A DNA stretch of 64,000 bases from Actinomyces johnsonii (lineage in GTDB: Bacteria > Actinomycetota > Actinomycetes > Actinomycetales > Actinomycetaceae), in the NCBI RefSeq assembly GCF_006546835.1, contig NZ_VICB01000003.1, positions 62,001 through 126,000 on the forward strand. The letters run 5' to 3'. A program made the position numbers and the translations under genes. Of the stretch, positions 45,575-55,296 are shown piece after piece. Under the pieces are notes generated by a model. The model ran no database searches and had not been told where the DNA came from. It saw only the letters and a program-made list of their open reading frames with translations. Each line of letters opens with the position of its first letter. Positions within the stretch are counted from its first letter, which is position 1.

Positions 45575-45732
45575 GGAGCCGCCCAGGAGCCAGGGCGGGC
45601 GCGTCCAAGGGAGCGTGGGAGCGCTCCGCCCTGTCCCTTAGCGCCCCCGCGTCCCTCCCGGCGCGATCCCGAAGGGCTGGACCCGCCGAATCCTCTTGCG
45701 GCGGGGTGCCCGCCGTAAGAGGCGCCCCGCGC

Positions 45733-45738
45733 TACGGT
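45733..45738 (+). promoter_or_regulatory. -10 element, leaderless methyltransferase transcript
   Basis: TACGGT, 7 bases before the ATG at 45746, with no Shine-Dalgarno sequence. Confidence 0.4.
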
Positions 45739-45745
45739 CGGTGCC

Positions 45746-47485
45746 ATGAGCCCCGCGAGCACCCGGTCCGAAACCCGGGCCGACTCCGCCCCGAAGCCCG
45801 TAACGCTGTCGCCCTTCCCGCCCCCGGCCCTGTCCGGTGAGCAGGCGGCGGACCTGCGGGCGGACCTGTCCGAGTCCGGCTGGGGCGTGGAGGCGGTGGC
45901 GGCACTCCTGGGGAAGGCGGCCGACGCCGCCCTGCGACGCGAGATCCGCCTGCCCGCCCTGCGCTCCGTGCGCGCCGCCCTGGCGGGCTCCTCCGCCCCC
46001 GATCCCGTGGCCGTCCTGACCGCCTTGTTCATGCTCGGCGAGCCGGTCCCCGCCACCGCGCTCGACGCGGCCCTGCCCCGCACCGGCGCCTCCGGCGCCG
46101 GCCGGATCGGCCTGGTCGGCGAGCCCGATGAGACCGGCCGGGTCCGCGCCCGCGTCGACCTGCGCCCCCACGAGGCCATCGACGACGCCGGCGAGGTCCG
46201 CTGGTGGGTGGCCTCCGACCTGGGCGAGCTCGTCACCGGCCGGGCCCTTGCCGCCGACCACGTCCTGGGCATCGGCGGCGCCGGCCTCACCCTGGCCGGC
46301 CTGACCCCGCGCACGCGGGTCCGCACCGCCCTGGACCTGGGCTGCGGCTGCGGCATTCAGACCCTCTACCTGCTGCGTCATGCCGAGCACGTCGTCGCCA
46401 CCGACATCTCGACCCGCGCCCTGGCCTTCACCGCCTTCAACGCCGCCCTTGCCGGTGTGAGCGTCACCGGAGGTCCCGACGCCGGCTCCGGGGACGGGAC
46501 CGGCCGCCTGGAGCTTCTGCACGGCTCCCTCCTGGAACCCGTGGCCGGCCGCCGCTTCGACCTCATCGTCTCCAACCCTCCCTTCGTCCTTACCCCGCCC
46601 GCGGTGCGCGAGGCCGGCCTGCCCCTCATGGAATACCGCGACGCCGGCGGCCCCGTCCTGCCGGTCCTCGTGGCCGGGCTCGGCGAGCACCTCGAACCCG
46701 GTAGCACCGCGGTCATGCTCGGCAACTGGGAGCACCGCCCCGGCTCCCCGGAGGGCGCAGGCGCCCACGACTGCGCCAGTGATCCCGCCATCGGCTCCAC
46801 CACCGCCCCCGGCGCGGCCGACTCCTCCTGGCGCGCGGCCGTCGCCGCCTGGATCCCCGAGGGCCTCGACGCCTGGGTCATCGAGCGCGAGGTCCAGGAT
46901 CCGGTGGAGTACGCGACCATGTGGCTGCGCGACGGCGGCCTCACCCCCGAGCGCGACGCCGCCGGCTTCGACGCCGCCCTGGGGGCATGGATCGGCGACT
47001 TCGAGGCCCGCGGCGTGGAGGGCATCGGCTTCGGCTTCCTCATCGTTCACCGTCCGCAGCGCCCCCGCGAGCCCTGGCGCCTCCTGGAGGAGGTGACCAC
47101 CTCCGGTCGGGGAGCCCCGGGCCCCCATGTCGCGGAGGTCCTGGCCGCCCGAGAGCTGCTCGCAGGGCTCGACGACGAGGCCGTCGCCGCCGTGCACCCG
47201 GTGCTGGCGCCCGACGTGACCGAGGAGCGCCACCTGGTTCCAGGAGCCGCCGAACCCACCGTCATCCTGCTGCGCCAGGGCGGCGGACTGGGGCGCACGA
47301 TCCGCGCCACGACGGCGATGGCCGCCCTGGCCGGAGTGGCCGACGGCGAGTTGAGCGTCGGGCAGGTCGCCTCCGCGGTCGCCGCGCTGAGCGGGCTGAC
47401 CGGCTCGGATGCGGCCGCGCTGCGCACAGAGATGATCGATGCGGCCCGCCACCTCCTTGCCACGGGCTTCCTCACCGCGGGCTGA
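45746..47485 (+). CDS. class I SAM-dependent methyltransferase with extra N- and C-terminal domains
   Basis: A 579-residue protein. The N-terminal 190 residues look like a winged-helix-type domain. The central Rossmann methyltransferase (about 190-330) has DLGCGCGIQTLYLL and the catalytic VSNPPFVL; NPPF is typical of PrmC/HemK, RlmG and other N-methyltransferases acting on Gln or on exocyclic amines. A C-terminal region of about 170 residues follows, with no named domain known to me. The target may be ribosomal protein or RNA; this is not shown by the sequence. Confidence 0.8.
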   Translation: MSPASTRSETRADSAPKPVTLSPFPPPALSGEQAADLRADLSESGWGVEAVAALLGKAADAALRREIRLPALRSVRAALAGSSAPDPVAVLTALFMLGEPVPATALDAALPRTGASGAGRIGLVGEPDETGRVRARVDLRPHEAIDDAGEVRWWVASDLGELVTGRALAADHVLGIGGAGLTLAGLTPRTRVRTALDLGCGCGIQTLYLLRHAEHVVATDISTRALAFTAFNAALAGVSVTGGPDAGSGDGTGRLELLHGSLLEPVAGRRFDLIVSNPPFVLTPPAVREAGLPLMEYRDAGGPVLPVLVAGLGEHLEPGSTAVMLGNWEHRPGSPEGAGAHDCASDPAIGSTTAPGAADSSWRAAVAAWIPEGLDAWVIEREVQDPVEYATMWLRDGGLTPERDAAGFDAALGAWIGDFEARGVEGIGFGFLIVHRPQRPREPWRLLEEVTTSGRGAPGPHVAEVLAARELLAGLDDEAVAAVHPVLAPDVTEERHLVPGAAEPTVILLRQGGGLGRTIRATTAMAALAGVADGELSVGQVASAVAALSGLTGSDAAALRTEMIDAARHLLATGFLTAG

Positions 47486-47820
47486 TCATGACGAGCCTTG
47501 CGCGGTCCCGAATAACACGGCGGGCACACCAGATGCACGCAGGATGTGCGGTCGAAAAGATGCCCGTCTGAAACCTTCGGCGCCTCTCCGTAGCCGTCTC
47601 TATATTATTTTTATCTTCCCGTCATCGATGATGCGTAATTGAAATCTAGCCCGGTCGGCGAGATTTCGGGGAAAAGTGGCAGTGACGTGCGATGATGCGC
47701 GATTGTTGCCCCATCAGGGCCTTCTCGGGTGTTGGTGGCTGGTGCGGAGCTATACATTCGAGGGCAGTCAAGTTGTCGCGCCCCCCGCGCCTTTATCCCT
47801 CATGATCGGATTCCAACGGC
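47486..47820 (+). promoter_or_regulatory. AT-rich leader/promoter region of fimbrial operon
   Basis: No gene is present. Bases about 47595-47650 are markedly AT-rich for this genome (TATATTATTTTTATC within it), and the lower GC content continues into the start of the adhesin gene. The operon promoter should lie here. The stretch is long enough for additional control sites, but I see no clear palindrome. Confidence 0.45.
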
Positions 47821-50800
47821 ATGCCCCTATCATCAATCCGCCCACGGTGTGGGCGTGAAGGATTCCTGCGCAGATTCTTTGCGGTGGTCGGTTCCCTTGC
47901 CATTGTCCTGGTGACCATGGTGTCGCTCCCGTGGACGGCGCCGCCCGCGGACGCATCCACCGGTGATCTGAATGTTCCCCTCGGCGACACCTCCGTGCAG
48001 ATCTCCTATGTGCGCACCGTCGAAAGTGCCGATCCCATTACCGACATTGCGGGCGATGGATATACCTACACCTCATACCCGTGGGAGTGGGGGCGGACGC
48101 GCGCCTGCATCCGCTACTCGCCCGGCTCGCAGTACTACTCCACCGACGTGGTCTACGGCAGCGGCGGACAGTACGCGGCGGTCGGTTACGGGCGCCCCAG
48201 CTGGGATCAGAGCAGTTGCCCCAGCGTCTACAAGGGAGAGGCCGCTGACAAGTCCCAGACCTCGCTGGGGTTCCAGCCCTCCAACACCACGAGCATCAAG
48301 GCCGGTCAGGTCTTCCTCGTCGGCCGGATGCGGCACGTCAACAGCCCGATCTACACCGACAGCAGTCGGGTCACGAATCCCTCCGACGGCGGAACCGCCT
48401 ACCACGGCAGTTTCAACATTCGCACCGCAGGCACGATTGAGGCGAACTTCCCCTGGAAGGAGTTCGACACGATCAACACGTGCACCGGAAAGCTCGACTC
48501 CAACGGCAAGCTCATCATCGGCGACTATGACACTAACCAGCAAACGATGAGCACCCCCTACGCCTATGACAGGTATGGGAATGTCGGCCGTTACGGCGGA
48601 AACTACGTCTACATGTACCAGAACGGCTCACTGGTCTGGTTCAACGGGTACATGACCGGCACCCATCAGGACTACCAGGGCAGGTCCTGCTCCGACGACC
48701 TGCTCGACATCCGCTCCGACCGTTCGGACACCTCCTGGACCGACCCCAACACCGGCATCAACTACAAGCTCAAGCTGTGGGGATTCGTCAACAACGGCGC
48801 GAGCCAGCAGTGCCGCGCCGAGATGGAGAAGAGCGAGACCTCCACCCTGGAGGAGCGCTTCATCACCCGCGAGAACGCCACCTCCTACGGCTGCCTCTAC
48901 GGCTCCATCGAGCAGGAGCGCCCGGTCACTTTCGCCAAGGACGTCAAGGCCGATCCCTCGATCCAGGGGTCGTTGACGATTCCCCAGTTCACCTACCTCA
49001 ATGCCTCGCCCCAAGGCACCTACGGCCACGACAACTGGGGAACTCCCACCAGCCTCACCCCCACCTGGGGCGGCGAGGCCGTCGACCCTCAGAAATACAC
49101 CCTGCTGGCGCCCAATGACGCCGCCACGGTGCAGGAGGCGGGAACCAGCCCGCAGGCCGCCGTCGACCGTGCCTCCGGCGAGGTCTGGACATCCGGATGG
49201 TTCCTTCGCAACGTCACCTGCACGGCGGGGACTCAGGGGACCCCTCTGCTGCGCCGTGACGGAACCACCCGTCTGGACGAGTCCGACTCGGTGGACCTCA
49301 ACAAGCGCACGATCCGTCTCGATGAGACCCAGCTCGCCGAGAACCAGGACGAGGTCGCCATCAAGTGCGTCTGGCACAACGAGTACGTCGTCGGCCGGGG
49401 GCGCCTCACCCTGGTGACCGTCGTCGACGCCGGCAGCGCCAAGCCCGAGCAGTGGACCATGTCCGCCACGCCCGCCACCGAGGGGCTCTTCGGACAGAGG
49501 ACCATCACCGGCGCCAGCGGTACCGCCGCCGTCAGCAAGGTCTACACCGCCGGCGGCACCTACACCCTGTCCACGGGCAATGGCCCCGAGGGCTACGCGC
49601 AGAACGGCCCATGGGTCTGCACCGACGACGACCGCAGCGATGTTCCCGTCAACGGTGACAACCAGTTCGTGCTTCGTGAGGGCAGGAACGTCACCTGCGT
49701 CGTGCACCAGAAGCCCCAACAGACTCCCATCAGCGCGGTCAAGACCGTCGACGGCGCCTCCGATGCCGCCACGGCCGGTTCCTATGCGCTGAGCTACACC
49801 TGTACCCCGGGCCCCGACGGCAAGGGCTCCTCCACCGGCAAGATCACGGTGGACGCCAAGGGCAATGCCGCGGACCTGCCCGCCCAGCGCGTGGGCGCCA
49901 CCTGCACCGTCACCGAGGACGCTCGTGATGCCAAGGGGCTCAAGCAGCCGGGCTCCCCCGCAGACGGCAGCGTCAGCTGGAAGGATCCGGCCGCCTTCAA
50001 GGTCGTCGCCAACCCGGGGCGTCAGGAGAAGGAGATCGCCTCCACCGCGGTGGCCCCGACGAAGGGCAATGCGGGCGGCGTCACCTTCACCGTGCCCGAC
50101 TCCACGGAGGGCGGCGTCCGGATCAAGGTGGTCAACTCCGTCGTCCCCCACGCCGGTATCGCCAAAACGTTCACCAAGGTCGCCAAGAGCACGGAGAAGG
50201 TCGACGGCAAGAACACCTTCGACCAGACCTATACCATTACCGTCACCAACCCCTCGGCCAAGGCGGATCTCACCTACGACCTCAACGACGCCTGGCAGGT
50301 CCCCAACGGTGTCACCGTCCACAAGGTCAGTGTCTCCGGCGACGCCATCACCGGCACCGAGACCCCTCAGGCCGGTATCCCCTATGCCAAGACCGGTATC
50401 ACCCTACCCGCCGGCAAGCGGCACACCTATACGGTTGTGCTCAACGTTTCCGGCCCCGACGCCGGGCTGCCCGGTGTTCAGGGGACCTGTGAGCCGGGAG
50501 CGGTCGGCCAGGGCAAGGCCATCTACAACAAGGCCTCGGTGACCACCGAGGGCGATCACCAGCCCAAGGAGGCGGCGGCCTGCGGCTCTTTGCCCCCCAA
50601 CCCCCGGTTCAAGGCCTCCAAGACCCCGCTCGACGTGGTCCGCAACGCCGACGGCACCTTTACCTCCAGCTACACGGTCACGGTCACCAACACCTCCCTT
50701 GTTGCCAGCCCGGTGGTCGCCGACCTCACCGACACCCCACAGATGCCCACCGGTACCTACTTGCACAAGGTGCGGATCCTGGAGAAGGGAGTCGATGCCC

Positions 50801-52065
50801 AGGGCGTGACCCTCCCCGGCAGGAACGACGCCACCGGCACCTTCAACGGCCCGATCACCCTCATCAAGGCCGGTACCGGTGAGGCGCTCGCCGCCGCCCC
50901 CAGGTCCGGGGGCGAGGGCGGTAGCCGAACCTTCACGATGCAGATGACCTTCACCGTTCGAGAGAACACCCCGGGCTTCACCGAGTCCGACTTCCAGTGC
51001 GGCCACCTGCGCGCCGACGGCAAGCCCTCCGGCCTGGTCAACACCATCGCCATGGAGGGGGACACCGACGGCGAGGAGAACAACCACGGCTGCCTGTCCA
51101 CCGAGGGCAAGCTGAAGTTCTCCAAGGAGATCAAGACCCAGCCGGGCAACGGTTCCACCTTCGACGTCGTCTACACCGTCAGCGTCGTCAACGAGGGCTC
51201 GCTGACCGCGGCCACCGGGCCGATCAACGACAAGCCGTCTTTCGCCCCCGGGCTCATCCCCACGACCGTCAAGGTCCAGCGCGAGATGGGACCGACCCGG
51301 ACGGTCGCTCAACAGCCCGATGGCTCCTACCGCCTGTCCGACGACGAGCGGCTCTACTCGGGCCTGCGGATCCGCTACACGGTGACCTTCACCGTCAGAA
51401 TCGATCCGTCGGTCGAGGGCTACAGCGATGACCTGCTGTCCTGCACCACGGAGAGCGGCAGGCTCGTTCCCGGCCACGGCCTCTACAACAAGGTCGTGCC
51501 CCAGGAGGGCAAGGATTCCGACACCCGTCCGGACCACGACGTCGCCTGCGCCAACGTCGCCCCCGACGCCGGTAAACGCATCCTGTCCATCGTCAAGACC
51601 GGCAGCCAGGGCCCCCTGGATGACGCAGCCTTCGACATCTACCCAATGGATCCCGCCACCCCGGGCGCCAAGCCCCTGACCGACGGCGTGACCTTCACCG
51701 GCGGCAAGGGCACCGGAACCTTCACCACGACCGGTCTGGCTATCAACCGCGAGTACTGGCTGGTGGAGACCAAGGCCCCGGCCGGGCACCAGCTCATGGC
51801 CAAGCCCGCCCGCTTCAAGGTGACCGACTCCGGAATCGAGCTCATCAACCCCGATCCGGGCGGCTCGGCCCTGACGGTCTCGCGTAGCGGAGCCGGTAAG
51901 GCCGACGACACGATCACCGTCCGTGACGTCCAGATCGGCACCCTGCCGCTGTCCGGTGGACGCGGCATCGGGATGAACGTCGCCGTCGGTATCACGGCCA
52001 TCACTGGTGCCGCCCTGCTGGCACTGCGCTCCAGAAAAGCTTCCTCGTCCAGGCGCTCGGCCTGA
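47821..52065 (+). CDS. fimB: fimbrial tip adhesin, FimB-like, with sortase signal
   Basis: A 1414-residue cell-surface protein. A signal peptide (about 16-45, ending near PADAS) is followed by an N-terminal adhesive region to about 460. Next come a DUF5979-like domain (about 640-720) and three related beta-sandwich repeats, each with a Tyr-Thr-Val-Thr-Val-Thr-Asn type strand, at about 775-910, 925-1090 and 1095-1245. A SpaA/Cna-B domain (about 1255-1370) has the E-box YWLVETKAPAGHQ. The C terminus has sorting signal LPLSG at 1375-1379, a membrane helix and a basic tail. Ser replaces the usual Thr. It should cap the fimbria made by the next two genes. The start ATG has no clear ribosome binding site. 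Confidence 0.85.
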   Translation: MPLSSIRPRCGREGFLRRFFAVVGSLAIVLVTMVSLPWTAPPADASTGDLNVPLGDTSVQISYVRTVESADPITDIAGDGYTYTSYPWEWGRTRACIRYSPGSQYYSTDVVYGSGGQYAAVGYGRPSWDQSSCPSVYKGEAADKSQTSLGFQPSNTTSIKAGQVFLVGRMRHVNSPIYTDSSRVTNPSDGGTAYHGSFNIRTAGTIEANFPWKEFDTINTCTGKLDSNGKLIIGDYDTNQQTMSTPYAYDRYGNVGRYGGNYVYMYQNGSLVWFNGYMTGTHQDYQGRSCSDDLLDIRSDRSDTSWTDPNTGINYKLKLWGFVNNGASQQCRAEMEKSETSTLEERFITRENATSYGCLYGSIEQERPVTFAKDVKADPSIQGSLTIPQFTYLNASPQGTYGHDNWGTPTSLTPTWGGEAVDPQKYTLLAPNDAATVQEAGTSPQAAVDRASGEVWTSGWFLRNVTCTAGTQGTPLLRRDGTTRLDESDSVDLNKRTIRLDETQLAENQDEVAIKCVWHNEYVVGRGRLTLVTVVDAGSAKPEQWTMSATPATEGLFGQRTITGASGTAAVSKVYTAGGTYTLSTGNGPEGYAQNGPWVCTDDDRSDVPVNGDNQFVLREGRNVTCVVHQKPQQTPISAVKTVDGASDAATAGSYALSYTCTPGPDGKGSSTGKITVDAKGNAADLPAQRVGATCTVTEDARDAKGLKQPGSPADGSVSWKDPAAFKVVANPGRQEKEIASTAVAPTKGNAGGVTFTVPDSTEGGVRIKVVNSVVPHAGIAKTFTKVAKSTEKVDGKNTFDQTYTITVTNPSAKADLTYDLNDAWQVPNGVTVHKVSVSGDAITGTETPQAGIPYAKTGITLPAGKRHTYTVVLNVSGPDAGLPGVQGTCEPGAVGQGKAIYNKASVTTEGDHQPKEAAACGSLPPNPRFKASKTPLDVVRNADGTFTSSYTVTVTNTSLVASPVVADLTDTPQMPTGTYLHKVRILEKGVDAQGVTLPGRNDATGTFNGPITLIKAGTGEALAAAPRSGGEGGSRTFTMQMTFTVRENTPGFTESDFQCGHLRADGKPSGLVNTIAMEGDTDGEENNHGCLSTEGKLKFSKEIKTQPGNGSTFDVVYTVSVVNEGSLTAATGPINDKPSFAPGLIPTTVKVQREMGPTRTVAQQPDGSYRLSDDERLYSGLRIRYTVTFTVRIDPSVEGYSDDLLSCTTESGRLVPGHGLYNKVVPQEGKDSDTRPDHDVACANVAPDAGKRILSIVKTGSQGPLDDAAFDIYPMDPATPGAKPLTDGVTFTGGKGTGTFTTTGLAINREYWLVETKAPAGHQLMAKPARFKVTDSGIELINPDPGGSALTVSRSGAGKADDTITVRDVQIGTLPLSGGRGIGMNVAVGITAITGAALLALRSRKASSSRRSA

Positions 52066-52150
52066 TCGCGGGGAGAACCCCGACTCCGCTCCGTCGCGCG
52101 CGGGTCACCTCATATCCCTAAGTAGTCCCACAACACAGGAGAGATCAGTA

Positions 52151-53758
52151 ATGCACTCCCTCACCATGCGTCGAGGCCTCGGCTTCGCCGCTGCGATGAC
52201 GCTCGCCGCCGGCGCGCTCATCGCCCCGACCGGCGCGGCGGCACCCGCTGACCCCAATGGCTCCACGATCGACCCCGACGCGGCCACGTCGCTGACCGTC
52301 CACAAGTGCGAGCAGACCGACACCAACGGCGTCAAGGAGGGTGACGGTAACGAGGACCCCGCAGCCGAGTGCAAGGCCGTGTCCGGTGTCGAGTTCACCA
52401 TCACCAAGCTGAACGTGGACCTGACCACGCCCGAGGGCTGGGCGACCCTGGCCAAGCTCAAGGGCGACGTCTCCCAGGCCAAGAATCTCAAGTCCGCTAC
52501 CACCCAGAAGATCACCACTGACGCCAACGGTCTGGCCTCCTTCACCGACGCTCAGACCGAGGTCGGCGCCTACCTCGTCAGCGAGACCAAGACCCCGGAT
52601 AAGGTCATCCCGGCCGAGGACTTCGTCGTCACCCTGCCGATGACCAACCCGCAGGACACCACCAAGTGGAACTACAACGTCCACGTCTACCCCAAGAACA
52701 CCCTCTCAGGTGTGGACAAGCAGGTGACGGACAAGCCGGCCCCCGGTTCCGGCCAGAACATCACCTACACCATCACCACTTCCATCCCGAAGGTCGACTA
52801 CCCGGGCGGAGCCCGCATCAAGCGCTACGAGGTCGTCGACCGGCTCGACAAGCGCATCAACAAGGACGCCCTCGCCCCGGTGGTCAAGATCGTCAACGGT
52901 CAGCAGGCGACGCCTCTGGTGGAGACGACCGACTACACCGTCATCATCGCCGAGGGCACTGACTACAACTGGGCGACCATCCAACTCACCGAGGAGGGAC
53001 GCCGCAAGGCCGCCGAGGCGCGCCACAACGGCAACGGCGAGACCAAGGTTCAGGCGACCCTCACCGCCACCTTCGACCCCAAGACCGTTGACCTCGAGGG
53101 CGTGCTGTCCAACACTGCAGGGCTCATCCCCAACGACAGCCCCAACTTCACCTGGGACCCCAGCAACCCCGGCACCACCACGGACGTCCCCGGCATCCCC
53201 ACCACCCCCGTGCTCTCCAAGTACGGCAAGGTGGTCGTCACCAAGACCGGTACGGATGAGCTGGCCGACAAGACCAAGTACAACGGCGCCCAGTTCCAGG
53301 TCTACGAGTGCACCAAGACCGGCTCCGGAGCCACCCTCAAGGACTCCAACCCGGCGACCCAGACCGTCGACCCGCTGACCATCGGTGGCGAGAACACCTT
53401 CACTACCGCCGGCCAGGGCACGGTCGCCATCAGCTCGTTGCGCGCCAACGACTACGTTGACGGCGTGAAGAAGGACGCGCTGACCGACGACGACTACTAC
53501 TGCCTCGTCGAGACCAAGGCGCCTGAGGGCTACACCCTCCAGGCCGACCCGATCCCCTTCCGGGTTCTGGCCGCTGACGCGGAGGGGAAGGTGCCGACCG
53601 CGGTGACCGTCACCGACGTGCCGAAGAACGCCGGCTTCCGCCTGCCGCTCACCGGTGCCAACGGCGTCATCTTCCTCACCATCGCCGGCGCTCTGCTGGT
53701 GGCCGGTGGCGCGGCGATCGCCTACGCCAACAAGCGCCGCAACTCCGCCAAGCACTGA
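52151..53758 (+). CDS. fimA: type 2 fimbrial shaft pilin FimA
   Basis: A 535-residue major pilin. It has a signal peptide (cleavage near TGAAA-APADP), a pilin motif WNYNVHVYPKN whose Lys is near residue 182, and Cna-B type domains. The E-box YYCLVETKAPEGY near 454 should support an internal isopeptide bond, and sorting signal LPLTG is at 498-502, followed by a helix and KRRNSAKH. The N terminus and length match the FimA I know from A. oris/naeslundii type 2 fimbriae, which mediate binding to streptococcal polysaccharide and biofilm growth. AGGAGAGATCAGTA precedes the ATG at 52151. It lies 85 bases after the tip gene. Confidence 0.92.
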   Translation: MHSLTMRRGLGFAAAMTLAAGALIAPTGAAAPADPNGSTIDPDAATSLTVHKCEQTDTNGVKEGDGNEDPAAECKAVSGVEFTITKLNVDLTTPEGWATLAKLKGDVSQAKNLKSATTQKITTDANGLASFTDAQTEVGAYLVSETKTPDKVIPAEDFVVTLPMTNPQDTTKWNYNVHVYPKNTLSGVDKQVTDKPAPGSGQNITYTITTSIPKVDYPGGARIKRYEVVDRLDKRINKDALAPVVKIVNGQQATPLVETTDYTVIIAEGTDYNWATIQLTEEGRRKAAEARHNGNGETKVQATLTATFDPKTVDLEGVLSNTAGLIPNDSPNFTWDPSNPGTTTDVPGIPTTPVLSKYGKVVVTKTGTDELADKTKYNGAQFQVYECTKTGSGATLKDSNPATQTVDPLTIGGENTFTTAGQGTVAISSLRANDYVDGVKKDALTDDDYYCLVETKAPEGYTLQADPIPFRVLAADAEGKVPTAVTVTDVPKNAGFRLPLTGANGVIFLTIAGALLVAGGAAIAYANKRRNSAKH

Positions 53759-53817
53759 CAGCTCCTGGCAGTCACTGAGGCGGCGCGCATCTGCTGGCCG
53801 CCATCCTGCCGGACGCT

Positions 53818-53857
53818 CCCTGTGGGGGAGGCGGGAGACCCCGTCTCCCCCACAGGG
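53818..53857 (+). terminator. strong hairpin between shaft pilin and sortase
   Basis: An 18-bp stem: CCCTGTGGGGGAG with CTCCCCCACAGGG, one G-T pair, then CGGG with CCCG around a 4-base loop (AGAC). No T-run follows. Placed in the middle of an operon, it probably reduces transcription into the sortase gene or protects the pilin mRNA end. Confidence 0.7.
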
Positions 53858-53961
53858 GCGTCGCAGGGATCCTCCCTCCCAATCGATAACCCCTAACCGA
53901 TCCCGGCCCGCCACTCGCAACGAGCTCCGCGACAACCCGACGAAGGAAGGCACGGTTCCCC

Positions 53962-55296
53962 GTGACAGCGCTACTCCCATCACTTCGCGACCGCATCTCC
54001 CAGTCCCGTACGGAACGGCCCGAGACGGATCCCGAGGCCGTAGCCCCGCAGCCTGCCCCGAGTGCCCCGGACACCGACCCGGGGAAGGCGACGCGCCGCA
54101 AGGTCCTGCGCGAGCGCTTCCTGACCTGGCTCCCCCTGGTCCTGGTCCTGGTCGGCGTGGCCGTCCTCCTCTACCCGGTGATGGCCACTCAGCACAACAA
54201 CGACGAGCAGCAGCGCCTGGCTGACATGTACACCGCCTCAGTCGAGGCCGCCGGCCCGGACACCGTCGCCGCGGAGCGCGCCTCCGCCGAGACCTACAAC
54301 AACAACCTGGAGAGCGCACCGATCCTCGATCCCTGGCTCGAGTCGCAGCGCCCCGATACCCCCCAATACCAGGCCTATCTCCACGAGATGGATATCGACC
54401 CGGTCATGGCGCGCATTGTCATCCCCTCCATCCACGTGAGCCTGCCCGTCTACCACGGCACCGACACCCGGACCCTGGCGGAGGGAGTCGGGCACCTGTT
54501 CGGCACCAGCCTGCCGATCGGCGGCCCCTCCACCCACGCGGTCCTCACCGGTCACACCGGCCTGTCCACCGCGACGATGTTCGACAACCTCAACCAGGTC
54601 AAGAAGGGCGATCCCTTCTACGTCTCCTCTCTGGGACAGACCCTCAAGTACGAGGTCGTCGACATCACCGTCGTCAAGCCCGAGGAGACCGACTCCCTGC
54701 GCAAGGTACCCGGACGCGACCTGGTCACGCTCATCACCTGCACGCCCTACGGCGTCAACTCCCACCGCCTCCTGGTCACCGGCGAGCGCGTCCCCATGGA
54801 CCCCACGGCCGCCGCCGCCGAGGAGGCCGAGGCCCTGCCCGCCCCCATGCAGACCTGGATGAAGGTCATCATCGTGGCCGTCGTCATCATCCTGACGGTC
54901 GTCGCCGGAATCCTGGGGCGCCTATGGTGGCTGCGCCGTCGGCGGAAGCAGGATGCCGCCAAGGGGCCGGAGGGAATAACACGCGGCGCAGATCCCGATG
55001 GCTCCGAGGGTGCCAAGAGAGCCGATCGCCGGGCCGGAGACCCCCTCGAGGACGCCGTCCCGCCGTCCGGTGCCGCCGCTGCAGGCTCCTCCGATGGACA
55101 GTTCACGGATGAGACGACCGCGCCCGAGGTCGTCGCCGAGCCCGTTGAGCAGGCCCCCGAACCCGTAGGCGAACCCCACGATCAGCAGAATCCGGTTGAA
55201 GCACCACGACTGGAATCCCCCTACGGGGCAGTGACCGACGCTCCTGGCGAACCCGAGACGGATCCGTTCAACGACCTGGAACCGCGCGTGCCGTGA
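53962..55296 (+). CDS. srtC2: class C pilin-polymerising sortase
   Basis: A 444-residue membrane transpeptidase that joins pilin subunits through the pilin-motif Lys. An N-terminal membrane helix (about 54-72) is followed by a lid with DPW at 123-125. The catalytic His198 is in LTGHTG, Cys260 in TLITCTPYG and Arg269 in NSHRLLVTG. A second membrane helix lies at about 300-325. The last 115 residues form an acidic, Pro-rich tail not needed for catalysis in the family. GTG start, with AAGGAAGG 11 bases upstream. It follows fimA in the usual order. Confidence 0.92.
   Translation: MTALLPSLRDRISQSRTERPETDPEAVAPQPAPSAPDTDPGKATRRKVLRERFLTWLPLVLVLVGVAVLLYPVMATQHNNDEQQRLADMYTASVEAAGPDTVAAERASAETYNNNLESAPILDPWLESQRPDTPQYQAYLHEMDIDPVMARIVIPSIHVSLPVYHGTDTRTLAEGVGHLFGTSLPIGGPSTHAVLTGHTGLSTATMFDNLNQVKKGDPFYVSSLGQTLKYEVVDITVVKPEETDSLRKVPGRDLVTLITCTPYGVNSHRLLVTGERVPMDPTAAAAEEAEALPAPMQTWMKVIIVAVVIILTVVAGILGRLWWLRRRRKQDAAKGPEGITRGADPDGSEGAKRADRRAGDPLEDAVPPSGAAAAGSSDGQFTDETTAPEVVAEPVEQAPEPVGEPHDQQNPVEAPRLESPYGAVTDAPGEPETDPFNDLEPRVP

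Noticed and set aside
48628-50322. 564-codon open frame antisense to the tip adhesin
   Set aside because: Composition is dominated by Gly, Val and Asp, as expected for a shadow of a GC-rich gene; no start signal.
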